DNA of 64,000 bases from Sphaerolaimus hirsutus (taxonomy: Eukaryota > Nematoda > Chromadorea > Monhysterida > Sphaerolaimidae): contig OZ038458.1 in the NCBI GenBank assembly GCA_964036195.1, positions 24,565,832 through 24,629,831 on the forward strand, written 5' to 3'. A program made the translations under genes and the position numbers. Below the pieces are notes generated by a model, which was given only the letters and a program-made list of their open reading frames with translations, was not told the DNA's origin and made no database searches. Shown here piece after piece: positions 12,101 to 24,100 of the stretch; positions within the stretch are counted from its first letter, which is position 1, and every line of letters begins with the position of its first letter.

Positions 12101-15100
12101 GCGCAAGGTAATTTTGAGGTAAAAAGTTGTTCTTTATGTAAAAGGTAAAGCGCGAAAATTTTATCGGTGTTATTAATTGTTCGTTTCTAATTATCGCCGC
12201 AAGTTTAATTCGTTAGTTATTCATACCATCGCATTTAGTTCGTTCTAAATTTGTTCTTTAATTTCATTCTCATTTTCGCCCGTTTCGCAACAAAATAAAA
12301 ATTATTTTTGGCGCAATACGTTCAACGTAGTGCGTTGAAAATAATTCGCAACTTTTCGATTAGGGTGTCGCTCAGACCTTCGTGCATTTCGGTGCCGACA
12401 TTCTGGGTGGCGCATTTTAAGTAGCAATAAGTTGTGTTTTCCGGTGCTCTACTTAGAAGTGTGAAATATGACTAGTTCGGGTGGCGTACCTATGGGTGGG
12501 TATGGAGCGAGTTCCAGTTCGTACCGTGGCGGGCGCATAGCCAAGGCCCCGCTCAAGTCGTGGACTTCTCATGGAAAACAGGGCGGTGACACTATTCCGC
12601 CGCTGCCCTACAATCCTCCTCGAAACGCCCGATCGACTTGTCCTGAATTTGTCATCAACCAGAAGTTGTCGGGAATAGTGGATCGAGTTCATGTCGGTAA
12701 CGAGCAGCGTCCTACCAGTTATCAATGCCACATTCGTTTCGACGGCGATGCGCAGGCGCTTTTGGAAAGTTATCCGGAGTGGTCGGAAGCGGAAACGGCT
12801 TATCCCTTTTTCACCTATTCGGTCAACAAAGCGGAGCGCGCTCGTGAGCGGTCGGTGCAGAAAATTTTGAGGGAATATCGCGAGACTAACGAAGCTTACG
12901 ACATGTTTTTGCCGCTTGTCCGCCACGGCATGCATTTTGTCGCGACTGGTATCAGTAGGGTTAGCGCCAATCCGAAATATTGGGAATTGCGAGGCGTCAC
13001 AATTATGAAAAATGACGCTCAAATGCCATTGTTTTTGGGCCGCCCTGTTGTCATTGTTTCGCAAGGACAGGTTGACCTTTCCGTCGATGAGCCAGCGTCG
13101 GAAGTTTCACAGAGAGGACAGGAAAATCGCGAAGGATATCATCCTTATCCGGCCAAGTGGAGATATTTGCGTTTGAGGGCAGCGTTCACCCCTTTGCGGT
13201 ACATCAGTGCACCCCCCTTCAAAGGCGCCGACGAGCGGGATCCGGGCCCTGAAAAGTTGATTTTTGCGCACAGCGAAAATGTCATGGAAAGTGACATACA
13301 CCCGCACGCCGGACAATTAGGTGTGGCGCATGTAGAGTATCACGCTTTTGATGACGCCGGCAAGGTTAACAACTTTTATTGGGGTCATGCGTATGGCGTG
13401 CGTATTTTTTCGGCGCGGCAAATTGAGGCTGGTATGGAGTGGAAGGGCGAAATGAATAGAAATTGTCTCACTTCTCAGCTGCAGCTCCGTTCCATCTTTT
13501 TGGCCGCTGCTAACGTGTGTCACGAAGCACATTTGCGATACACTGCGACTAGGGCGAAAGCGGTGCGCGCGCAGGTGACTTGGCAAAATGGGCCGCGGGG
13601 ATTAATTGCGATAATTAGGTGGGAGCGCGTGCATTTGAATCCAGCTGCTGCGATGCGCGACACGGCCGAGTGGCACAGGAATAAGGCGCAGGGCTACATG
13701 TTGAATTTTACTTCGCCCATGTCGTCGCTACAAATCGTCGAAGCTGATCCCCGGGGGGAAGAGCGTGCTCTGACTGGCCGCCCGCAAATAAATTTACGCA
13801 CGGTCAGCGCCGACATCACTGCCGAGGCGGTGCAGCTGGTCGCCAAACCGGATGTGTTGGTGCCGCAGGCGCTGTCGCCGCATTTGCTGCCTAATTGCGA
13901 TTACATGGTGCGCGGTTCCGCTTTGTCGCCTAGCTACAATGGCCGCATGGAAATTTTGGAGCGGTTGTGCATAATGGGGCCTAGTGGTTACCGGCCAACC
14001 GAGAGCAACACCGGAATGCTCGCTGTGGAAGACCAGGTCAAAATGGCGGTAGTGCTGCACAAGCAGTTGAACCAAGTTGAGACTGATTGGCAGCGCACGC
14101 TCGAAAAAATTGAGTCTGACGGGTTGTATGCCGAGGTGCGCAGAGGCACATGCGAAGATTTATTGCAAGCGCATCAGGGTGATTTTCGGCCGCAGGAGGG
14201 GCAGGGGCGTGTGATTGCGTCAGTTATCAAGTCTGTGCGAAAAACTGCGCCGCTATTGTTGATGTGTGATTCACCGTTCGGTTCCGGTAAAACGACTGTG
14301 CAAAGTCAGTGTGCGTACGCGGTTGCGTTCAAATTTACTGAGAAAAATGACCCGCCGAACCCGCTGAAGAGGGAATTGCCCTCTGATGCAAACAAAAATG
14401 CGCTTTACCACTCCACAATGATTACTTGCAGTGTGAATTCGGCCGCTGATGAGTCTGCCAGACGATCGTTGCAAAGTTTGGCAAACATTGGTCTGCCTAA
14501 TTTGGAAACGGTCGTGGAAGTTTTGCTGCGCAGTAGGGAGAGGTGGACTGCGATGGATGATAAGCCAAATTTTCAAACACCTGGCTATGCGCGTTTCTGT
14601 CAGGTGCGCGCTGCTTTCGCGATTCGCGTGCTGAGTCCATTGTTGGAAGTTGACGATCGCTACGTCGATATGACGCTCCAGCAATTGCCGCTGCTGAATT
14701 TGATCGCGCAAAACATGCCCATGCATGTGATCCGATTGAATGACCACTGGCTAACTGCTTATGAATGCTTTACCGCTCAACGCCATATTTGTGACACTTT
14801 GAACGAGATCATCGCGAACAATCAGCACCCCGCCGACATTTTCGAAGCCATTCGGTCGCAGTTGCCTTTGGTTCGTTTGTCCATCGACGAAGACGACGAG
14901 GATGAATTGGTGCCACTGGACGATGGTCAAGAGGAGGGCGTGCAGGCGTGGGGGGCCGCGGCTGGCTTTGTCGATGACAACCAGGTGTGGGGCAAAATTT
15001 ACAAGCGCGAAATGCGACGCCTCGTTAGGGTGGCTACTAGGTTGCATAAGGTGGTGTTGAATGTGCTGCAGCCAGGCCAAGTCCATGTGACCTTGGATTC

Positions 15101-18100
15101 ATCGCGCGATAAGCGACTGCAAGTTTTGAAATATGCCGCGGTATTTGTGGACGAGGCGTCTTTGGCGGATGAAACTGCCATTTTTGGCGCTGTTTCAAAC
15201 GCTCGACTCCCCCACAATGGCTTGGTGCTTTTGTTTGGCGATAGCAAGCAGTTGACCCGAATGGTCAGGCCGCATTCATGGATCGCCCCGATCCTGAAAC
15301 CTGATCCATCGTTGATCAACAGGTTGGTGGAAGGTGTGCTGTGCCCAATTCTGAAGCTCGAGACTGTCTTCCGCGGCCACGACGCGCTGATTCAAGCGAA
15401 TTCAGTCGCTGCGTACGATGGCCAATTGCGCGCGTTCCACGAATACAGTCAGTGGCGAGATACTTTGCCGCTCATGGCTTGCGGTGCAGATCAGGTGCCT
15501 TTGTCTTCTGTGATCGTGCACATGGGTTTCGAAACGAGCGAGGGCGTGTCTGTTAAAAATTTGACGGAGGTAGACATTGTGGTGCGCGCTGTGCAGCAAT
15601 TTGTCATTTTGGCGCTGAACAGCGAGGGCGAGAATGTCGTTCCGTGGAGTGATTTAGAAAGCGCCGATTCGCTGCTGGTTGTGTGTTTCTATTCAGCGCA
15701 GGAGAGAAGAGTGATTGACGAATTGGTGCGATTGAGCTGGGCGCAGTTGTTAGGGGGTGAGGGGTTCCCTGGCTATTTAGCGACCCCAGCGTTTTGGCGG
15801 AAAAAAGTCATCACTGCTGATCGAGCGCAAGCTCGTGAAGCGCACGTGGTGATTGTGTCATGTGTGAGGGGTAGCGCGCCGCGCGTGGACGCTACTGGAC
15901 ACCCGTCGCAGCGCGAGCGCGATGTGATGGACAGAATTGGCTTTTTGGCGATGCCGGAGCGGTGCAACGTGGCCACGTCTCGCGCCAAAACGGCCAGAGT
16001 CGTGATCATGAACGCCGCTACTGTGCTGCATTCTGAATTTTTCTGGCGCTTTGTGGCGGTGGAATTAGGAAAGGGACGCGTTTTTGCGTACCACGAGCGA
16101 CATTTGTGGGAAAGTGACCCGTTGGCTAGGTTTCTGGGCCACTGGAGAAGTGCCCCGGTCGATCTGCAAGAACCCGCTCCGCCCGTGCAAGAAGAAGAAG
16201 AAAATGAGGTTCCGCCGTCGCCGGAAGAAGTTCAGGAGGTGGATGTGAGCGAACAGCGAGCGTCCCCTCAGCCAGACGCTGACGTCGTTCCCGCTCCCGA
16301 TTCCCCAGACGTGCAAATGTTGCCGCCGGAAGAGCAGGAGGAGGAGTCAGAGAAAGTTAAGCCGCGCGCGGATGAAAAAGTGAGTTGTTCTCGGTCTCGG
16401 CGTCGGTATCGCGGTCGTCGTCGCTCTCCCTCGTCGAGTTCTTCCTCTTCCTCTAGTTCTTCGTCGGGTTCGTCAAAATCGGGATCGAGTGAGACCGATT
16501 CGGCCTCGGAGTCTGAACACGCGCCGCCCGTACCGGCACACAAACAGAAAACGCTTCCGGAGGAGGAAGTGATGGAGGTGGAACAGGAGCAAAGTGAACA
16601 AGGTGCTCAACAGCAGGAACCAGAAGTGGAAGGTCAACGGCAAGAACCAGAGCCAGAAACTGAAGAGGCTAACAATGCAGTCATCGGACAGAAATTGGAC
16701 GAGTTAATTCAAATGGCGGGCGAGTTGAACACCGAGTTGGACGCTGAGCGACAGCAACAGTCCATGAATCCAGACAGGCAGGCGCTCAGACAAATGGACG
16801 CCATCCGGGAAGAGGCCAATGACGTCGAGCCCATGCAAGAAGATGAGCAGGAACAAGAGCAGCCTGAGGAAGTGGCCGCACAACAGCTGCAGCAACCTGT
16901 TCAGGTTGTTGTAGTTGGCGCGTCACCGCCACCGCAAGAGGAACAGAGTCCGCCCCCGCCAGTGACTCCAACTTTGGCAGGTTTGGAGCCAGAGGAGGAG
17001 ATGGAAGCGGAGTAATGGTAATTTAGGTGTACAGGAATTTTTTTGTTTTTGTTTTTAGTTGTTTTTGTTGAGCGAACGTTTTACCAGTAGAATTTAGCTT
17101 TTGTTGAATTGAAAATTGAATTTTCATTGAGTTTTACCGGTTCAAAAGTTTTTTTGGTGTTCTCAACAAAGTGTGGAAAAATGCGTAATGGTTGTCAACA
17201 AATTTAAAATTGGCTTAAATAGTTCTTAAAAAACGGGAATTTAGTTCAATTCGTTTCTTTAATAGTTTTGCTGTGTTTCGATTTTAGCCGGGAGGTAAAA
17301 TGTATGGCTGGTGGAGTTTGTGAGCAAAAGTGGGTGTCCAAAAATGGTAAAATTTCAAAAATTTTAAGTGTAAATGTATATATAGTTCACTTAATGAATT
17401 TATGTAGAGGGTTGTTTACACTTCCGAGCTTACAATAATTTAAACATTTCAGTTCTACTTCGACGATGGTTTTGGGCGATTCGGTGGGCGAACGTGGCGT
17501 TGACGTTTTCGGCTACGTCGGCAACGTGGCACGTGCATTTCCGTTTTTCCGGTGCCCTATTGCTTTATGTGTGTCTTTTTTGGCCAAGGAAAGGATTGGA
17601 GGTATTGAGGATCTGACACAAAGTTGACGCTGTGATGTAAATAGTTGTTTTTATTTGTTTAGATTTTTTTAATTAGGTAGTTTTTTTAAGAAAGTGAGAC
17701 AAGTGAGTTGGCAACAATTTTATTTGTGACAGTTTAATTTAAAAGTATTTTTTCTATTCTTACTAGCGGTTTGGATTGCATAACAAAGTTTCAGTTATTT
17801 TCCCTAAGTAAAAAGAGTGACGCTGCGGTTACGTGTCGTAGTGCGTGAATGGTCAGTGATAACTGAGGGCACATAGGTTGAATTTTGACTAACTTTCGCT
17901 GCATTCTTTTGAATTGCAGGCCGTGGCTATTGATCTAGTATGTATTGTGCATTGCTGCATTTCCGGATTGGGAAACAAAAGTTAATTTACACGCGATTTT
18001 ACAAAGGTACACTGATTATAGAGGTGCGATGATGATTGGTGTTGAAAATGAGAGGTAATTAAAAGAATCGAGTCTAACTCGACAGGCATGATCGCATGTC

Positions 18101-21100
18101 TAAATGCCTACTCCCTTGGCTTGTTGTGAGAACAGCCCAGTCCGCCGATCTCATCGAAACAAGCACCCATACAGTGACAAGTGTACCTATTTTTGAGTGA
18201 GTTGAGCAGTTCGGTATTTTCGGGGTGTGGTTTTTGCACAGTGCGTATGGGATCAAAAAGCCGTGGCTGACTAATTAATATTCTGGTAGCAGAATGAGTG
18301 GTGTAGCAGCGAGAGTGGTCATTTTCATGGTAAGTGCCTTCGGTAGTTAATGGCTGTTGCGTTTCGGCATGTGGCAGTGGATTCACTTGAGTTTGTTTTT
18401 TTTTTGTTTTAAACTTCAAAAAGTCATGCAATCTAAACATGCATTTAAGCTACAAAGATTGAAATTTATAAACTTTCAAGTTGCCAATCATTTGCGTTCG
18501 TATTTCTGTTAAGCGTTATACCGACTTCATATTCATTTTAACTTTAGGTTTGGTAGGGAATAGGTAAAACTCGAGTATGTTAATTTTTATTTGATTTTAC
18601 GTTTGCAACTTCGCTATTTTTTTATCTACCTAATCCTAGATTGAATTTTTTTTGTATTTCCCTTTCCCCTAGAAAACTGATAACTTGACATTTGGATATT
18701 TAGGAATTTATGCAAATTTCGTGGTTGATCTTTATTATACAAAGAGATGAAATAATAAGCCGCTTGTTTTTCCTGTTTTCTCCCCGAATATTTTGATAAG
18801 TGTAAAGGTGATCTGATTTGAGTGCGTATTTATTTTATCACCCTGATAGAATTTCCGCTAAGAGTCTTTAAAACGGTACCGTAATTCATTTTTTCCTTGA
18901 CAGTCAGTGTGAAAATTAATTTCGTTCGCCTTACCGGTATCCTAATCTTATCATGGATTATCCCGCTTACGACATTTTTTCGTTGTGTATTAATAATACG
19001 TGTGCTTCTTACGCTTTGGATATCAACGTCATTTTCGTTTATTATACGCTCTTTTTGCTGATGGGATTACTGTTCGCGTGCTTATTTGTTTCGCTAATTG
19101 CTGTGTGTTTCCCCGTTCGTGGAGGTGGTTTTGGGATTTCGGTAGAGTTCGCTGAGTAAAATTTGAATCGCCCGCCATTTTTTTTCGCGCTAAAACAAGT
19201 TTTTACAGTATCTCGTGTGTTTTTCCTGTTCTTTTTATTCTTGTCGCATTCGTTCATTTTCTTATTTTTCTATTTTTATCCTCGCTCTTGTTCCCAACCC
19301 GATTTTTGGCGCGTGAATTCTTTGTGTTTTTGTGTAGTTGATCGACGTATCCTGTAAACTGACGCCGTGAATAATTTTAGGTATGCCCGTTTTAAAATTC
19401 CGTGTGTCTGTAAAGTCGTTTGTAAGCATGCTTCTCGTGGTATGTGGAAGTGTTGTCTGGACTTGGCTTATGTTGTTGCGTATAAAAGCGTACCGTAATT
19501 TAGAGTAGGGGTCGATTCAGTCGAAATTGCTTCGGTTTCATTTTCTTGGAGTTTTTTCGAAGGTTTTGTGCCGCTGGTTAGAAACTCGCTCTCAGTGTGT
19601 TCCCTGTGTTCTATCTAAATGTGTGAATTCTGAGTCTAAAAATCGCCTAAAATAAAATCTCTTCTAAAAACTTCGGACCCCTTGGTGTAAATTAGACATT
19701 CAACTAATCGCTGGTGCGTTGATAAAGACGCCATTCGCTAAAAAGCTAACTTAATTGACGTAGCGTACACCTGTGATATTCACTTCGGTGAATTCACCAT
19801 TGTGCGTTGCGAATTCAATCGGTAGTCGCTTTTCCGTTGCCTTACTTTGTCGCTCATCCAACGAGTAGGTGTGAGATCGGTAAAACTTGGCAGTTTGCCA
19901 TAGTGGAATTTGGTTGAGTAAAAAGTAGCCGGTGAAAATTCATGACACATACATAACATCACAGTGTATTGCCACTGTCTGATATACCTATATATTTATG
20001 TTGACACAAGGTCATATCTGGGAGCTTTAAAAAAAACGTTTTTTATTTAAAAAAACGTTTTTTTTATAAAAAAACATCGAGTTAAAAAAAAACGTTTTTT
20101 TTCCAACCCTAGTAGTCGACGGTTTTTTTGTTGATTGTGTGTCAAAATTCAGCTTTCAAAATACAAATTAACAAAATCGCGAATCCGATCCCAGAAAGAT
20201 TTGCCAAATGACATTTTGCAGTATGAAATGTGAACGGCAACCTCCAGTTTACATTTTATGCCACTTTTCTGGCATCCGAGCGTGTTTTTAGACATTTTTG
20301 AAGCGAATTCGAGAAAACCTGTAATAAGAATACTCTGTCCAAAATCCCGATCCGGAACACTAATCTCGATTCCGAAAACTAAAAAAACAATCCCGATCCC
20401 GAAAAGTCGATCCCGTTTGAACCTATTCATATACACCACAGTGATGCCACTTTTGCTCTGCAGGCCGCGCCCTATTGGTTTTGACTCCATCTCAAAAGGA
20501 ACCAATGTTGGAACAACTTGCTGCCAAACGGATACCCATATGCGCAATACGGTGCGTATTGTTGTGGTATCTTTGGCAATAGTCCAAAATATGTGCCAAT
20601 ACTCATACGTGCTTGGTGTCAACTGGTTTTTACGTCAATTTAAATTTGAGTGATGGCTGGCGCGACAATTTTTCCGTGCAAATGCGGCAACATTGAAAAT
20701 AAATAAATATTAGAAAGAACACTTGAACATCGTTAGGCGACCGTCAACTAACTAATTCAGAATAGAAACCAGTCGGCCCAGTTGACAACCGATGTCATTG
20801 TCAACTAGTTTGCGAGGGCCCTTTTACTCAATTTACTTTCCATTCGCAGACCGAATCGTCGGAAAATGTTCAATGCCAGCGTGAAATTGCAGAGCATTTT
20901 GGCACAGGATGCAAATTTAAAAGCGTTTGCACAGAGGGTTGGATGGAATTTTCTTATTTTAAATTTTTTTCCCAAAAAAAATTGAAATTAAAAATTTCCA
21001 GTGCGTCGTGTCGTACATGAAGTCCGTGTGCATGATGTCCAACAAAGCAGTTTTTGACCCGACCAAAGTAGATATCGAGGCTTATTCCCAGTTCGTTTTT

Positions 21101-24100
21101 TTGCCTTCTGCTCTCGATGATATTCTGATGAGAAAGCAAGTTCACAAATTTTAACATATCGTTACGTCAATCTGGTAAATTCAACTTTAATGTTGAAAAC
21201 AAATTTACCAGTTTCTGAAAATTTTCGGTCATAAAATAATGAGTAGAGCAGAGCCACAACTATTTTACTAACGAAATATTGAAAATTTAGTAAACTCATA
21301 AATCAGCTTTGAACACATTTCGGTTTGCTGGACTGAATTATTTTTATTCCCCGTCAACTGTAGTTGATAAACATATAATTCTAGTGAACTCAAATGCCAA
21401 TCAAAGCTGATTTAATTTATAAAATTGATTTACCGTATTACCTCGAATTATCCCCCCCTTGAATTAACCCCCCTCGAATTAACCCCCCCTCAAAATGGGC
21501 TGGGGAAATAATACCCCCCCCTCGAAATACCCCCCCAAATACAGTGTAAACGGTATGTACATAACAAATAACACTGTGTGTGAACTGTATTATGCAGAAC
21601 ACACGTTAAAACCGATGACTGAGTGATGTTAGGGAAGGGTTTATGTGTATATACAGTAGTATATGCCTATAAACACTCACACGCCCCTGACAATGTTGTA
21701 TTTTTCTACGTCTGAGTACGGGGAATTTTGTAAAATTTATGGCGAAATAATAGACCCCCCCCTCGAATAACCCCCCCCCTCGAATTCACCCCCCCCCCCT
21801 CAAAATTTGCTGGCGAAATAATAAACCTCCATTGGGGTATTTCGAGATAATACGGTAATTAACTTACAGTACCCTAGTGTAGTGTGTAGCAGCTCAAATG
21901 CCCCCCCCAGATCCCTGGGACTTCTCCACGCGCCGCGCGTCCGTTTTCTACGCAAACAACAGCAGTCGGGCGGCGGGGCGGCACAAAATCAATCGAAATT
22001 TAATGCAGTCGCGCTGCGGAATTTTGCTGCGACTGCAGTGTTGCAGTCGGATTCTGATGATGATCCTGATGGGGGAGATTCGCTGTTCACGTTGAAAAAA
22101 CGTGATTTGGGGGAGGCAGTTGAAATGGATGAGGTGAATGGGGGTGGGAAAGGGTTTCTAGTTGCTTGATTGTGAAAAATGATTGAAAAAATAATGTAGA
22201 TTTTACTTAGAATGGTCAAAGTGTGTACATAGTGGGAGAAAAATACCGTATTTGCTCGAATAATTCCCCTGGGGAATTGTTTTTTTCGCCAAACTTTTTA
22301 AGGGGAAGTACTCATTTTAAGGGGTTATTTTTTATCAATGTATTGATCAATGGTTTTGTTGTTTAAAAAAAGTTTTCTGAAAACCATATCATTTTTACAA
22401 ATTTAAATCCACCCCCCTCCTTCCCAGGAACAAGCTCCCGAAGCGACCCAAATCGATGACATAAATGAAAAAAGTGTCAACAAAACGCTGACTAAACGAG
22501 CGGTCGCCAAAAAAGTTCTGCGACAGTACAAAAAGTTGCCGACAGTCGTGCAAAACAAAATCGTTTTCAGCGATAGCGATGAGGAAATTGATAAAGCCGA
22601 GGTGAATTATCGGGTTTGGTATTCCGGGTTTCTGTTGTGATTATCCGAAAAGTCGGAATAATGGTTTCCGGGTCCTGATTTGTAGCATTTTTGAAGTAGA
22701 AGTTTGATTTTAAAGGGTATATAGAGCTTCAAGGAAAATGGTTTTACATTCTTTACTATGTATCACATGATGTAAAAATTATACGGTGTTTTAGTAATTT
22801 TTCACAAGGCAAAAAATAAATAGAATTTTCAGTCGAGCGATGACCAACGGTCTATTTTACCGTTCTAATTTTAACTAATTTCTTTTGAATTTCACCCTTA
22901 ATTTAGTATGCAGCACTAATGTAAACATGCCTTTATAGATGATCACATATTTACGCTGACGCATACATTCACCAGTGGACAAGGAAAGTGTTAAGTGACA
23001 AGTGAACTTATAGATAAAAATTCTGGAGACTTATCAGTTGACTGATCACTTTCAAACTTCACACAGATTTGATGTCATATTGCCCGCTTGCTGTATTCCA
23101 ATCAACATTAATACATCCAAAACACCGCAAAAACATTCTTCAGACATCCCATCACGACGACAAAACCGGCGACCAATCAGCATCAATCGACCCAGTCGAA
23201 AAACCCGAATCTGACTCCGCCCCCTTTGGAGGGATCGACCTGGAGCAAAGCAAGCGTCAATTGGCCGCGGTCGATTTGGACGATAAAATGACGCATCGAC
23301 AGCGGATGAAAGCTATTCGGAGGGAGAAAAAGTTGAAATTGAAAAGACAGCTTAAAATGGAGAAAGAGAGTAGATCGAAGCAGGTGCTTTGTTTTGGCTT
23401 TGATTACTTGTAAAGTATTATTATGTCTTAAGTGTTAAGTTATAAATACTTATGCATCTCTGTTATTGTTGAATTTTTCTACGTATGTCTGTATGTTAAA
23501 TCAAGCAATGAATAGGCTATATAATTTCCCTAAATAATTACCCCCTCGAATAAGCCCACTTGAAGTAACCCCCCCCCTGGAAATATGGTATATTATATTC
23601 ATGGTAATATGAGTTTTTGTGGCTTTTCACCATCAGAAACACGGAATAACACTTTGCTCTTCCATAAATGCTTCAGTGATCATATACATGCTGTATTAGT
23701 GAATTTTATTGTTGGCGCCATTTTGGTGACTGTCGCTATTTTGTCTTGCGCTTTTACATCACTAGCTACAGCCCTAGAAATCGCCGCGTGTTTTTGGCAG
23801 TTTCTACCCAACCCAATCAATGTTTTTACCAAAAAAACCCGTATAAAACTGAGTTTTCAATATGAAAAATTTCCCAAATTTCTATAGGGTGTCATAAAAA
23901 ATTCTCTCACTTCTCATTCTAATTCGACAAATTTGAAAATTTTTCTAAATCAGGCGCGTCTTGGCTCCGCGTCAGACGACTCCGACAGCGGGCCGGACTT
24001 GTCGTGGCTGCCCGACCCGGACAAAAAGAAAAATGACCAAACGCAACAGGACGAAAGTGAACATAGCGATAATGATGTGGACGAAAAGCGACACGCATTG

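Larger units (their letters stand above)
754..19947 (+). mobile_element. Giant Ty3/gypsy-like LTR retrotransposon with an SF1 helicase ORF, 19.2 kb
   Basis: Bounded by 2.6-kb direct repeats that begin TGT and end ACA, and flanked by CATA at 750-753 and 19948-19951 (4-bp target duplication). The internal order is primer-binding-site candidate, gag with CCHC, aspartic protease, RT, RNase H, integrase, then a separate 1515-residue helicase ORF. The gag-protease-RT-RNase H-integrase order is that of Ty3/gypsy elements. I saw two substitutions and one 9-nt indel between the LTRs, so the insertion is young. Even so the internal region carries a 1316-bp tandem duplication that breaks frame and two single-base frame breaks in pol, so this copy is not autonomous as read, unless the breaks are assembly errors. 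A purine stretch (gggaggtaaaa, about 17290-17300) and a shorter one just before 17319 are weak polypurine-tract candidates. Confidence 0.93.
17319..19947 (+). repeat. 3' LTR (2,629 bp)
   Basis: Direct repeat of 754-3373. It differs by a two-base substitution (attgtgtta/attgcttta) and a 9-nt insertion near 19675. It ends in TGACA and is followed by CATA. Confidence 0.95.

Noticed and set aside
12468..17015. Helitron explanation for the helicase ORF
   Set aside because: No Rep/HUH domain and no Helitron terminal hairpin; the ORF sits between integrase and an LTR, and its motifs match UPF1/DNA2 better than PIF1.
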